Part shown: positions 48,191 to 57,080 of the stretch, in pieces
Layout: every line of letters begins with the position of its first letter
Numbering within the stretch: the first letter of the stretch is position 1
NCBI RefSeq assembly: GCF_004217145.1
Contig: NZ_SHKR01000016.1
Coordinates: forward strand, 402,756 to 466,755
Length of the DNA: 64,000 nt
Origin: Kribbella rubisoli
Lineage (GTDB): Bacteria; Actinomycetota; Actinomycetes; Propionibacteriales; Kribbellaceae
Direction of reading: 5' to 3'
Program-made: the position numbers and the translations under genes
The notes under the pieces: model-generated
Told to the model about the DNA's origin: nothing
Databases searched by the model: none
The model's input: the letters and a program-made list of their open reading frames with translations, nothing else

Positions 48191-49882
48191 ATGACTCGTC
48201 GACTTCCGCTCTCGCTGAACCGTTTCACCTTGAGTAACCGCCGCCCGAAGATGGCCGGGATCGGCGCCGCCGTCATCGCGCTGGCCCTGGTCGGCACAGC
48301 TTGCTCCCCCGTCGAGCCTGCCGGAAACGACAGCAGCAGCGGCACGCAGGCACCGACCGGACAGGATGTGTTCGGAGAGCCGGCCGACGCCGCGCAGGTC
48401 AAGCAGGGCGGGACGCTGACCGTTGCGTTGTCCGCCGACCCGGACAAGCTCGACCCGGCGCTGTCGCGCAGCCTTTACTCGCGGTACGTCTTCCACACGA
48501 TGTGCGAGAAGCTCTACGACCTCGGCTCCGACGCGAAGGTCGTGCCGCAGCTCGCCACCGCGCTCCCGACGATCTCGGCCGACGGCCTCAGCCTGACGAT
48601 CCCGTTGAAGCAGGGCGTGAAGTTCGCCGACGGCGGCACGTTCGACTCGAACGCAGTGAAGATCTCGCTGAACCGCGACCTCACGCTCGCCGGCTCCGCC
48701 CGTAAGAGCGAGCTCGGCCCGATCACCTCGATCGAGACACCGGACGCGAAGACGGTCGTCATCAAGCTGTCGAAGCCGTTCGCGCCGCTGACCGCCGCGC
48801 TGGCCGACCGGGCGGGTATGGTGCTCAGCCCGGCCGCGGTCGCGAAGCTCGGTGCGAACTTCTCCAACGCACCGGTCTGCGTCGGCCCCTTCAAGTTCGC
48901 CAGCCGCGTCGCGCAGAACTCGATCAAGGTCGTCAAGGACCCGATGTACTACGACGCCGCGAAGGTGCACCTCGACGCGATCGAGTACCGGATCATCACC
49001 GACTCGAGCATCCGCTCGGCGAACCTGAAGTCCGGCGACGCGCAGGTGGCCGACTCGTTGTCGACGCAGGACACCCCTGCCCTGCAGAAGGACGACAGTG
49101 TGAGCGTGCTGCAGTCGCAGTCGCTCGGGTACCAGGGCCTGACGATCAACATCGGCAACGCGAACGGCATCGGGAACCCGCTCAAGTCGCTCGGTACGCC
49201 GATCGCCAAGGACCCGCGGGTGCGGCAGGCGCTGGCGTTGTCGATCGACCGCGACGCGTTGGTGAAGTCGCTCTTCGGCGGACTCAACACCGTTGCCTGC
49301 TCCCCGGTTTCCCCGAAGAGCGAGTTCACCTCGGACGCCGCGCAGGTCTGCCCGGCGCACGATCCGGCGAAGGCCAAGCAGCTGCTCGCCGATGCGGGCG
49401 TGACCACGCCGTACAAGGTCGAGATGGTGACGTCGAACAACCCGGACAGCTTGCGGCTCGCCCAGGCGTTGCAGGGGATGGTGAAGGAGGGCGGATTCGA
49501 CCTGGTGATCAAGCCGGTCGAATACGCCGCGCTGCTCGATCAGCAGGACCGTGGTGACTTCGAACTGTTGCAGCTCGGATGGTCCGGCCGGGTCGACCCC
49601 GACGCCAACATCTTCAACTTCGTCGGCACCACCGGCAGCCAGAACGTCTCCGGCTACAGCAGCCCGGACCTCGACAAGCTCCTCACCGACGCGCGTCAGT
49701 CCACCGACCAGGCGCAGCGCGTCAAGCTGTACGGCGACGTGGTCACCAAGCTGCAGCAGGACGACCCGATCATCTACATGTACCGCCAGCGCAACCTGAC
49801 CGGTGTCTCCAAGAAGCTGCTAGGCATCCAGGTCTATCCGGACGGCGTGATCCGCACAGCCTTCGCGGGATTCGCGAAGTGA
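48191..49882 (+). CDS. Oligopeptide ABC transporter substrate-binding lipoprotein
   Basis: A 563-residue family 5 solute-binding protein. A long basic N-region leads to the hydrophobic AGIGAAVIALALVGTAC with lipobox Cys at residue 38; the mature domain begins GGTLTVALSADPDKLDPAL, the standard SBP_bac_5 opening. Other landmarks: VRQALALSIDRDALVKSLFGG and ADAGVTTPYKVEM. It captures peptides or gamma-glutamyl compounds outside the membrane. ATG 48191 has AGGAG upstream. The stop overlaps the permease start (GTGA). Confidence 0.93.
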   Translation: MTRRLPLSLNRFTLSNRRPKMAGIGAAVIALALVGTACSPVEPAGNDSSSGTQAPTGQDVFGEPADAAQVKQGGTLTVALSADPDKLDPALSRSLYSRYVFHTMCEKLYDLGSDAKVVPQLATALPTISADGLSLTIPLKQGVKFADGGTFDSNAVKISLNRDLTLAGSARKSELGPITSIETPDAKTVVIKLSKPFAPLTAALADRAGMVLSPAAVAKLGANFSNAPVCVGPFKFASRVAQNSIKVVKDPMYYDAAKVHLDAIEYRIITDSSIRSANLKSGDAQVADSLSTQDTPALQKDDSVSVLQSQSLGYQGLTINIGNANGIGNPLKSLGTPIAKDPRVRQALALSIDRDALVKSLFGGLNTVACSPVSPKSEFTSDAAQVCPAHDPAKAKQLLADAGVTTPYKVEMVTSNNPDSLRLAQALQGMVKEGGFDLVIKPVEYAALLDQQDRGDFELLQLGWSGRVDPDANIFNFVGTTGSQNVSGYSSPDLDKLLTDARQSTDQAQRVKLYGDVVTKLQQDDPIIYMYRQRNLTGVSKKLLGIQVYPDGVIRTAFAGFAK

Positions 49883-50832
49883 GGCGGTACCTCCTCAACC
49901 GGCTGTGGCAGAGCGTGGTGACGCTCGTGCTCGCGACGATCGTGGTGTTCGTCGGAGTACGAGCGTTGCCGGGCGATCCGGCGCTGGCCCTGGCCGGGGA
50001 GGATCGCGACCCCGAGTCGCTGCGGGCGATCCGGCAGCAGTACGGGCTGGATCAGTCGTGGCTGGTGCAGTTCTGGCAGTTCATCAGTCACGCTGCCCGC
50101 GGCGATCTCGGCGAGTCGATCCGGACGGGCACTCCCGTGCGGTCGATGATCTTCAGCGCGTTGCCGGTGACCATCGAATTGTCGGTGCTCGCGATCCTGA
50201 TCGCCGGCGTCATCGGCGTCGGCGCGGGAGTCGTGGCCGCAGTACGACGTGGTGGGCCGGCCGAGTGGGCCGCGAACGCCCTTGCACTCCTGGGGTTGTC
50301 GGTGCCGCATTTCTGGCTCGGGCTGATGGCGATCCTGTACCTGTCCGTTGCCCTCGGCCTCTTTCCTGCCTCCGGCTTCGTCCCGTTCTTCACCAACCCG
50401 GTGGACAACCTCCACCATCTGATCCTGCCCGCGCTGATCCTCGGCACCGGCCTGGCCGCCGTCATCATGCGCCAGACCAGATCGTCGATGCTCGACGCGC
50501 TGAGCGCCGACTACATCCGGACGGCGGAAGCCAAGGGCCTTCCGCCCAAGGCAGTGATCGGAAAGCATGCCCTACGCAACAGTCTGATCGTCGTCGTCAC
50601 CATCGTCGGACTCCAACTCGGAGCGCTGATCTCCGGTGCCGTCGTCACCGAACGGATCTTCGCGCTCCCCGGATTCGGCAAGCTCACCGTCGACGCCGTC
50701 TTCCAGCGTGACTACCCGGTCATCCAGGCGGTCGTGCTCGTCACAGCGACGGCGTACATCGTGATCAACCTGCTCGTCGATCTCCTGTACTCCGTCATCG
50801 ACCCGCGGATCCGTGTGCGAGGTGAGGCGTGA
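49879..50832 (+). CDS. Peptide ABC transporter permease, DppB type
   Basis: A 317-residue permease with six helices. RRYLLNRLWQSVVTLVLATI is the typical first helix, VRALPGDPALALAG the conserved external loop, and YIRTAEAKGLPPKAVIGKHALRN the EAA loop contacting the ATPase. GTG 49879 overlaps the binding-protein stop, and its own stop overlaps the next start (TGATG). Together with the next gene it makes the membrane pore. Confidence 0.93.
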   Translation: MRRYLLNRLWQSVVTLVLATIVVFVGVRALPGDPALALAGEDRDPESLRAIRQQYGLDQSWLVQFWQFISHAARGDLGESIRTGTPVRSMIFSALPVTIELSVLAILIAGVIGVGAGVVAAVRRGGPAEWAANALALLGLSVPHFWLGLMAILYLSVALGLFPASGFVPFFTNPVDNLHHLILPALILGTGLAAVIMRQTRSSMLDALSADYIRTAEAKGLPPKAVIGKHALRNSLIVVVTIVGLQLGALISGAVVTERIFALPGFGKLTVDAVFQRDYPVIQAVVLVTATAYIVINLLVDLLYSVIDPRIRVRGEA

Positions 50833-51704
50833 TGGCAGTCGCCGAGGCGATAGCCCCTCCGCGGAGCAACAGCCGCCGAGTGGTACGCCGGGTGTTCCGC
50901 AACCCGCTCGCGCTGACCGGACTCGCAGTACTCGCGATCGCCGTCATCCTCGCGGTGTTCGCGAACTGGCTGGCACCGCACGAACCGACCCAGACGAACC
51001 TCGGCAACGCATTCGCCCCGCCGGGCACGGCGGGGTATCTGCTGGGCACCGACGACCTCGGCCGGGATGTGTTGTCGCGCATCATGTTCGGCCTGCGTGC
51101 GTCGCTGCATGTCGGTATCCTCGCGGTCGCGTTCTCGCTGGTGATCGGCGTACCGCTCGGGCTGATCGCGGGGTACTTCCGGACGGTCGACGCGCTGATC
51201 TCGCGGCTCACCGACCTGGTCCTGGCGTTCCCGTTCCTGATCCTCGCGGTCGGCCTGGCCGCGATCCGCGGCGCGAGCCTCGGTAACGCGGCGATCGCGA
51301 TCGGGATCGCGCAGATCCCCGGCATGATCCGGATCGTCCGCTCGGAGACGCTGCGGCTGAAGTCGCTCGACTTCGTCGCCGCCGCGGTGGTCGAGGGCGC
51401 CAGTGATGCGTGGGTCCTCGGCCGCCACATCCTGCCGAACGCCGGCTCGGCGGTGATCGTCCAGGCCACGGTCGGCATCCCGGCCGCGATTCTGGGCGAG
51501 GCCGTGCTGTCCTTCCTCGGCCTCGGCATCCAGCCGCCGGCGCCGAGCCTCGGCACGATGCTGGCCGACGCCCAGCAGTTCGCCTCCAAGGCACCCTGGG
51601 CCGCCGTGATGCCCGGCGTCGCGATCATGCTGCTGACGCTGGCGTTCAACATTGTCGGCGACAGCCTCCGCGACGCCCTCGACCCGAAGGCGAGCCGCCG
51701 ATGA
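50832..51704 (+). CDS. Peptide ABC transporter permease, DppC type
   Basis: A 290-residue permease with the N-terminal OppC_N helix (NPLALTGLAVLAIAVILAVF), GTDDLGRDVLSRIMFGLRASL and the EAA loop FVAAAVVEGASDAWVLGRHILPN. The end QAAVLSFLGLGIQPPAPSLGTML-like EAVLSFLGLGIQPPAPS is a family hallmark. ATG 50832 (or GTG 50829) overlaps the upstream stop. Forms a heterodimer with the DppB-type protein. Confidence 0.93.
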   Translation: MAVAEAIAPPRSNSRRVVRRVFRNPLALTGLAVLAIAVILAVFANWLAPHEPTQTNLGNAFAPPGTAGYLLGTDDLGRDVLSRIMFGLRASLHVGILAVAFSLVIGVPLGLIAGYFRTVDALISRLTDLVLAFPFLILAVGLAAIRGASLGNAAIAIGIAQIPGMIRIVRSETLRLKSLDFVAAAVVEGASDAWVLGRHILPNAGSAVIVQATVGIPAAILGEAVLSFLGLGIQPPAPSLGTMLADAQQFASKAPWAAVMPGVAIMLLTLAFNIVGDSLRDALDPKASRR

Positions 51705-52678
51705 GACCTGTCCTTGCAGTCAAAGACCTGTCTGTCACGTTCCGGACCGAGGACGGCCGGCTGTCGGCGGTCGACCAGGTCAGTTTCGAGGTCGCGGACG
51801 GCGAAGTCCTCGCGGTGGTCGGCGAATCCGGCTGCGGCAAGAGCGTCACCGCGATGAGCATCGCCGGTCTACTCCCCCGCACCGCGACTGTCGACGGCTC
51901 GGTCCAGCTCGACGGCACCGAGCTGATCGGCGCGGACAAACGCACGCTCCGCTCGATCCGCGGGCGCGAGGTCGCGTACATCTTCCAGGAGCCGATGACC
52001 TCGCTGAACCCGGTCTTCACCGTCGGCCACCAGATCAGCGAGGTACTGCGAACGCACATCGGCCTGAACCGCCAGGCAGCACAGGCCCGCGCGATCGAGC
52101 TGCTCAAGCTCGTCGGCATCCCGTCCGCGGAACGCCGCATCAGCGACTACCCGCACCAGCTCTCCGGCGGCATGCGCCAGCGGGTGATGATCGCGATGGC
52201 CGTCGCCTGCGACCCGAAGGTCCTGATCGCCGACGAGCCCACGACAGCGCTCGACGTCACGATCCAGGCCGGCATCCTCGACGTACTGCGAGGACTGCGC
52301 GAACGCCTCGGCACGAGCATCGTGCTGATCACGCACGACCTCGGTGTCGTCGCGGACCTCGCCGACCGGGTCGCGGTGATGTACGCCGGGCGCGTGGTCG
52401 AGACCGCGGAGGTGCACGAGATCTTCGCCAAGCCCCAGCACCCGTACACGGTCGGGCTGCTCGGCGCGTCCCCGGCCGCCGGACGCCACGCGGAGACGCA
52501 TCGACTGAGCGAGATCCCCGGCCTGGTGCCGGTCCTGTCCGAGCAGCCCGACGCCTGTACGTTCGCCGACCGCTGCTCCCGGGCCGACGATTCCTGTACG
52601 ACGTCACAGCCCGAGCTCACCGCCGGCGTACATCGGGTCGCGTGCTGGCACCCGGTCCGGGAAGCCGTGGAGGTCTGA
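51701..52678 (+). CDS. Peptide ABC transporter ATPase, DppD type
   Basis: A 325-residue ATPase: Walker A GESGCGKS, Q-loop IFQEPMTSLNPVFTVG, signature LSGGMRQRVMIAMAV, Walker B LIADEPTTALDV, H-loop ITHDLGVVAD. The C-terminal oligopeptide-type extension contains the four-cysteine iron-sulfur-like region (ACTFADRCSRADDSCTT and RVACWHP). ATG 51701 overlaps the permease stop (ATGA). Confidence 0.94.
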   Translation: MRPVLAVKDLSVTFRTEDGRLSAVDQVSFEVADGEVLAVVGESGCGKSVTAMSIAGLLPRTATVDGSVQLDGTELIGADKRTLRSIRGREVAYIFQEPMTSLNPVFTVGHQISEVLRTHIGLNRQAAQARAIELLKLVGIPSAERRISDYPHQLSGGMRQRVMIAMAVACDPKVLIADEPTTALDVTIQAGILDVLRGLRERLGTSIVLITHDLGVVADLADRVAVMYAGRVVETAEVHEIFAKPQHPYTVGLLGASPAAGRHAETHRLSEIPGLVPVLSEQPDACTFADRCSRADDSCTTSQPELTAGVHRVACWHPVREAVEV

Positions 52679-53673
52679 TGGAATCTTCCGCCGTGGAGTT
52701 GGCCCTGGAGGTGGAGGACCTCGTCATGCACTTCGGCCCGGTGCGCGCCGTCGACGGCGTCACGCTCCGGATCAAGCAAGGCTCCGTGGTCGCGCTGGTC
52801 GGCGAGAGCGGCAGCGGCAAGTCGACCGTGGGCAGGTGCATCGTCCGGTTGCTCGAGCCCACCGATGGAACGGTCCAGCTGGCAGGAGTCGACATCACGC
52901 ATCTGTCCCGCCGTCAGCTCCGCCAGCACCGCCGTAATGTCTCGATCGTCTTCCAGGACCCAGCTGGATCGCTCGATCCTCGGTTCACCGTCGGCGACAT
53001 TGTCGGCGAGCCGCTGCGATTGATGCGGCGCAAAGACATTCCGGCGAAGGTTCGTGAGGCACTGCGTCGCGTCGGTCTGCGCCCTGAGGTCGCCCAGCGC
53101 GCACCCCACGAGTTGTCGGGCGGTCAGCGACAGCGGGTCAGCATTGCGCGCGCACTGATCTCCGAGCCGCGACTACTAGTCGCCGACGAGCCGACCAGTG
53201 CCTTGGACGTGTCGGTGCAGGCCTCGGTACTCAACCTCCTCGCCGATCTACAGCGGGACCTCGGGTTTGCGTGTCTGTTCATCACCCACGACCTGTCCGC
53301 GGTCGAGTACCTCGCCGACGAGGTCGCGGTCATGTACCTCGGCCAACTGGTCGAGCAGGGTCCGCGCGCCCGCATCTTCGGCAACCCGTCCCATCCGTAC
53401 ACGCAGGCGCTGCTGTCCGCGGCGCCCGTACCCGATCCAGCCGAGCAGCGTGCCCGAAGGCCTGTCCTGCTCGGCGACGACCTGCCGTCCGCGATCGACC
53501 CGCCGCCCGGGTGCCGCTTCCACACCAGATGCCCCGTTGCCGTGGACAAATGCCGGACAGTCGTGCCGGTGACGCGCACGATCGGCGAGGCTGGACACCA
53601 GGTGGCTTGTCACCTCGTCAACGACGACGGCACCGGACCCGACGTACGACCAACAAAGGGAGTTGCCCGATGA
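52678..53673 (+). CDS. Peptide ABC transporter ATPase, DppF type
   Basis: A 331-residue ATPase partner of the DppD-type subunit: Walker A GESGSGKST, Q-loop VFQDPAGSLDPRFTVG, signature LSGGQRQRVSIARAL, Walker B LVADEPTSALDV, H-loop ITHDLSAVEY. The C-terminal oligopeptide/dipeptide domain shows GCRFHTRCPVAVDKC and QVACHLV cysteines. ATG 52678 shares its A with the preceding stop (TGATG). Its stop overlaps the gamma-glutamyltransferase ATG. Confidence 0.94.
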   Translation: MESSAVELALEVEDLVMHFGPVRAVDGVTLRIKQGSVVALVGESGSGKSTVGRCIVRLLEPTDGTVQLAGVDITHLSRRQLRQHRRNVSIVFQDPAGSLDPRFTVGDIVGEPLRLMRRKDIPAKVREALRRVGLRPEVAQRAPHELSGGQRQRVSIARALISEPRLLVADEPTSALDVSVQASVLNLLADLQRDLGFACLFITHDLSAVEYLADEVAVMYLGQLVEQGPRARIFGNPSHPYTQALLSAAPVPDPAEQRARRPVLLGDDLPSAIDPPPGCRFHTRCPVAVDKCRTVVPVTRTIGEAGHQVACHLVNDDGTGPDVRPTKGVAR

Positions 53674-55439
53674 CGTTCACCACCCGGCCTACATTGCGCG
53701 GCACGTTCGGGATGGTTTCGTCCACGCACTGGCTGGCGTCGCAGTCGGCCATGCGGATCCTCGAGCTCGGCGGGAACGCGTTCGACGCGGGCGCCGCGGC
53801 CGGATTCGTGCTGCACGTGGTCGAGCCGCACCTCAACGGGCCCGGCGGTGAGGTGCCGGCGATCATCGCGACCGCCGGCGACCCCGCCCCGCGCGTGCTG
53901 TGCGGTCAAGGTGTCGCCCCGGCCGGCGCGACGATCGAGCACTACCGCTCGCTCGGCCTCACGCTGGTCCCCGGCTCGGGTCCGCTGGCGGCGACCGTTC
54001 CCGGTGCCGTCGATGCCTGGCTGCTCCTCCTTCGCGATCACGGCACGCTGCCGCTGCGTGTCGTACTGGAGTCCGTGATCGAGTACGCGCGCAACGGTCA
54101 TCCCCTGGTGCCGCGGATCGCGGACACGATCAGCACGGTGCAGGAGCTGTTCGAGAACCACTGGCAGACGTCGGCCGCGCTCTGGCTCAAGGACGGTCGG
54201 CCGGTCAGCGGACGGTTCAGCAACGAGGGGTACGCCGCGACGCTCGAGAAGCTCGTCGTCGAGGGCGAAGCGGCCGGCGCGGACCGGCAGACCCAGATCG
54301 AGCGGGCGCGGAAGGCGTGGCGGGAAGGGTTCGTCGCTGAGGCGGTCGACAAGTTCGCGCGGCTGCCGCACCGCGACTCCAGCGGCGAGGACCACGCCGG
54401 ACTGATCACGGGCGATGACATGGCGGCGTTCGAGGCGACCTGGGAGGACCCGGCGACGTACGACTGGAACGGGTACACGGTCGCGAAGACCGGTCCTTGG
54501 GGCCAAGGCCCAGGCTTGCTGCAGTCCCTTGCCGTACTCTCGGCTCTCGGTGACGTCGACCTGGACAGCGCCGAGGGTGTGCACGCGACGGTCGAGGTCA
54601 TGAAGCTGTCGTACGCCGACCGCGAGGCCTGGTACGGCGACGGCGCCGACGTACCGCTCGACACGCTTCTCTCGCCCGGGTACGCCGCCGATCGGGCGAA
54701 GCTCATCGGGTCGGACGCTTCGCTCGACCTGCGACCGGGTCGTCCGGACGGGCGCGAGCCGCGACTCCCGTCGTTTGCCACCGGCAACAGAACGGGCAAC
54801 GAAACAGGTGATGCCACCACCGGCGAGCCGACAGTGTCGTCCGGTGGCGTCACGCGCGGTGACACCTGCCACGTCGACGTGATCGACAAGTGGGGCAACA
54901 TGATCTCCGCGACGCCGAGTGGTGGCTGGCTGCAGTCCTCGCCGACGATCCCGGAGCTCGGGTTCTGCCTCGGCAGCCGGGGGCAGATGTTCTGGCTCGA
55001 GGAAGGCCTGCCGGCCTCGCTCGCTCCGGGCAAGCGGCCGCGCACCACGTTGACGCCGACGCTCGTACTCCGTGACGGCGAGCCGCTGATGGCCTGCGGA
55101 TCACCCGGTGGCGACCAGCAGGACCAGTGGCAGCTGCTGTTCCTGCTCCGGCACCTCGGCGCCGGGATGGATCTGCAGGAGGCGATCGACGCGCCGGCCT
55201 GGCACACCACCGGCTTCCCCTCGTCTTTCTACCCGCGCGCCACCGAGCCGGGCGGCCTCACGATCGAGACCCGGGTCGGCAAGGACATCCGCGACGAGCT
55301 GGTACGACGCGGGCATGTCGTCACCGATTCCGATGCGTGGAGCCTCGGCCGGCTGTGCGCCGTACGGAAGGAAGCCGACGGGGTGCTCGCCGCGGCAGCC
55401 AACCCGCGCGGGATGCAGGGCTACGCGGTCGGACGCTGA
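53670..55439 (+). CDS. Gamma-glutamyltransferase family protein
   Basis: A 589-residue Ntn-hydrolase precursor that would self-cleave into two subunits. GGNAFDAGAAAGFVLHVVEP is the classical opening. The cleavage/nucleophile site is GDTCHVDVIDKWGNM (Thr about residue 396; the usual T-T-H reads T-C-H), with SATPSGGW and ACGSPGGDQQDQWQL as later landmarks. No signal peptide, so it is probably cytoplasmic and acts on imported gamma-glutamyl compounds. ATG 53670 overlaps the ATPase stop, making it the last gene of the transporter operon; AAAGGGAG precedes it. Confidence 0.92.
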   Translation: MTFTTRPTLRGTFGMVSSTHWLASQSAMRILELGGNAFDAGAAAGFVLHVVEPHLNGPGGEVPAIIATAGDPAPRVLCGQGVAPAGATIEHYRSLGLTLVPGSGPLAATVPGAVDAWLLLLRDHGTLPLRVVLESVIEYARNGHPLVPRIADTISTVQELFENHWQTSAALWLKDGRPVSGRFSNEGYAATLEKLVVEGEAAGADRQTQIERARKAWREGFVAEAVDKFARLPHRDSSGEDHAGLITGDDMAAFEATWEDPATYDWNGYTVAKTGPWGQGPGLLQSLAVLSALGDVDLDSAEGVHATVEVMKLSYADREAWYGDGADVPLDTLLSPGYAADRAKLIGSDASLDLRPGRPDGREPRLPSFATGNRTGNETGDATTGEPTVSSGGVTRGDTCHVDVIDKWGNMISATPSGGWLQSSPTIPELGFCLGSRGQMFWLEEGLPASLAPGKRPRTTLTPTLVLRDGEPLMACGSPGGDQQDQWQLLFLLRHLGAGMDLQEAIDAPAWHTTGFPSSFYPRATEPGGLTIETRVGKDIRDELVRRGHVVTDSDAWSLGRLCAVRKEADGVLAAAANPRGMQGYAVGR

Positions 55440-56113
55440 CCGAACGCCGCCTTCGCGGCCGCCTCCACGTGCAAGCGGGCGGCCGTGGTGGCGGCTGCTG
55501 CATCGCGCGCTTCGATGGCGTCGACGAGGCGGACATGTTCCTCGGACGAGTGCGGTGCGCGCTGGGCAGCTCCGACGCGGAACACCCAGTGGACGTGGTA
55601 GTACATCGCGGACGAGATCGAGTGCAGCCAGCGGTTCTCGCTGACCTCGATCACGGCCCGGTGGAACGCGCTGTTGAGCTCGGCGACCCGGTCGAAGTCC
55701 TCGGCCTCGGTGGCTTTGCTCGCGTCGTCGATCAGCCTGCGCAACGACGCGATCCCCTCGGCCGTCGCGCGCTCTGCCGCGAGACCGGCGGCTAGCGTTT
55801 CGAGCTGCTCCCGTACGGCGAACAGGTCGCGGACCGCGGTTTCGTCGAGGGTCGCGACGACGGCGCCACGGCGCGGAAGGATCTGTACGAAGCCTTCGGC
55901 CTCGACCACTCGGAGCGCCTCACGCACCGGGTTCCGCGAGACACCGAAGTCGTCCGCGAGCCGGGTTTCGGTCAGCCGCTCCCCCTGGCGGTAATCGCCG
56001 TCGATGATGCGCCGGCGCAGTTCCGCGAGCACCTGCTCGCGCAGCGCGACATGATCGGCACCGATCGTGCGTATCACCTGGTCTCGCGTGGCCTCCCCGC
56101 CCAGTTGCTCCAC
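55421..56113 (-). CDS. GntR family regulator, FCD type
   Basis: A 230-residue regulator: winged HTH (GERLTETRLADDFGVSRNPVREALRVVEAEGFV, residues about 44-77, positions of the conserved T-E-x-x-L-A and R-x-P-V-R-E-A-L) and an all-helical FCD ligand domain with metal-binding-like His in NSAFHRAVIE and SSEEHVRLVDAI. It is convergent with and overlaps the gamma-glutamyltransferase by 19 bp, so it probably controls the peptide operon, perhaps through TGTATACA at 48145. GTG 56113 follows AGGAG. Confidence 0.9.
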   Translation of the reverse strand: MEQLGGEATRDQVIRTIGADHVALREQVLAELRRRIIDGDYRQGERLTETRLADDFGVSRNPVREALRVVEAEGFVQILPRRGAVVATLDETAVRDLFAVREQLETLAAGLAAERATAEGIASLRRLIDDASKATEAEDFDRVAELNSAFHRAVIEVSENRWLHSISSAMYYHVHWVFRVGAAQRAPHSSEEHVRLVDAIEARDAAAATTAARLHVEAAAKAAFGQRPTA

Positions 56114-56219
56114 CCGTGGCTCCTCTCCCCGTTCGCCTCTCCCCGTTTGATCTGCGCGCCACGGTAGCCGATCGACCGACCGGCAGCACGTGATCCCGCC
56201 AGCGCGTTAGGTTGTCGGC

Positions 56220-57080
56220 TTGAGCATCCGACTGATTCCTCTGACCGATCCCGACCGCCGGCCCTCCAGCCGCCGGATCGCATGGCTGGCTGCGGAGGAC
56301 GACGGCACGCCGGTCGGGTCCGCGTTCCTGCGGCTCGACAGCCGGCCCAACTACTCGCATCTGGGCGAGTTCGAGCTCACCGTGCACCCGGCCGAGCGGC
56401 GCCGCGGTATCGGGTCGCAGTTGCTCGACTCGGTCGTCGCCGGGGCGCGCGACAACGAGGTCCGGACGCTGCTCACCGATGTGAACGTCGAATCGGTCGG
56501 TGACCAGTTCCTCGCGCATCACGGGTTCGAGATCGGGCTGACGCTGATCTACACGCGGCTCGACCTGTCCGGCGCGATTCCCGGCGTACCGGAGGTTCCG
56601 GGGTACCGGCTGATCTCGTGGGAGGGCGTCGTACCGGATGAGTTGGCGCAGTCGTTCACCGACGCGCGCACCGGGATGGATGATGCGCCGACGGGGACGA
56701 TCTCAGTCGGCGCCGATGTGTGGGACGTCGAGCGGACGCGGCACGCCGCGCAGGTGATCGCCCAACGCGGCGACCATCTGTCCGTCGTCGCAGCCCTTGA
56801 CGAGACCGGGCAGATCGTCGGCTTCACCGAGGTCGTCGTACCGGGCGATGGGAAGGGCGACGCGCAGCTCTACGGCACCGCCGTACTCCCCGCCCACCGC
56901 GGTCGCGGTCTCGCCCTCTGGATGAAGGCCGCGCAGATCCAAGAGACCCGCGACCGCTTCCCCGACCTCGACGGTCTCCTCACCGACACCGTCGACACCA
57001 ACACCGCCATGCGCCGAACCAACACCCGCCTCGGCTACCGCCCAGGCTACGAAGTCAACCGCCGCAAGCTGGACCTCTGA
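56220..57080 (+). CDS. Double-domain GNAT acetyltransferase
   Basis: A 286-residue protein with two GNAT folds. The first has ELTVHPAERRRGIGSQLLDSV (about residues 57-77); the second has YGTAVLPAHRGRGLALWMKAA (about 219-239) followed by TDTVDTNTAMRRTNTRLGYRPG. Similar tandem GNATs occur in mycobacteria (MshD, the mycothiol synthase, has this layout), but identity with MshD is not claimed. It starts with TTG 56220; TAGGTT ends seven bases earlier, so the mRNA may be leaderless. It abuts the convergent aminopeptidase gene with no gap. Confidence 0.85.
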   Translation: MSIRLIPLTDPDRRPSSRRIAWLAAEDDGTPVGSAFLRLDSRPNYSHLGEFELTVHPAERRRGIGSQLLDSVVAGARDNEVRTLLTDVNVESVGDQFLAHHGFEIGLTLIYTRLDLSGAIPGVPEVPGYRLISWEGVVPDELAQSFTDARTGMDDAPTGTISVGADVWDVERTRHAAQVIAQRGDHLSVVAALDETGQIVGFTEVVVPGDGKGDAQLYGTAVLPAHRGRGLALWMKAAQIQETRDRFPDLDGLLTDTVDTNTAMRRTNTRLGYRPGYEVNRRKLDL

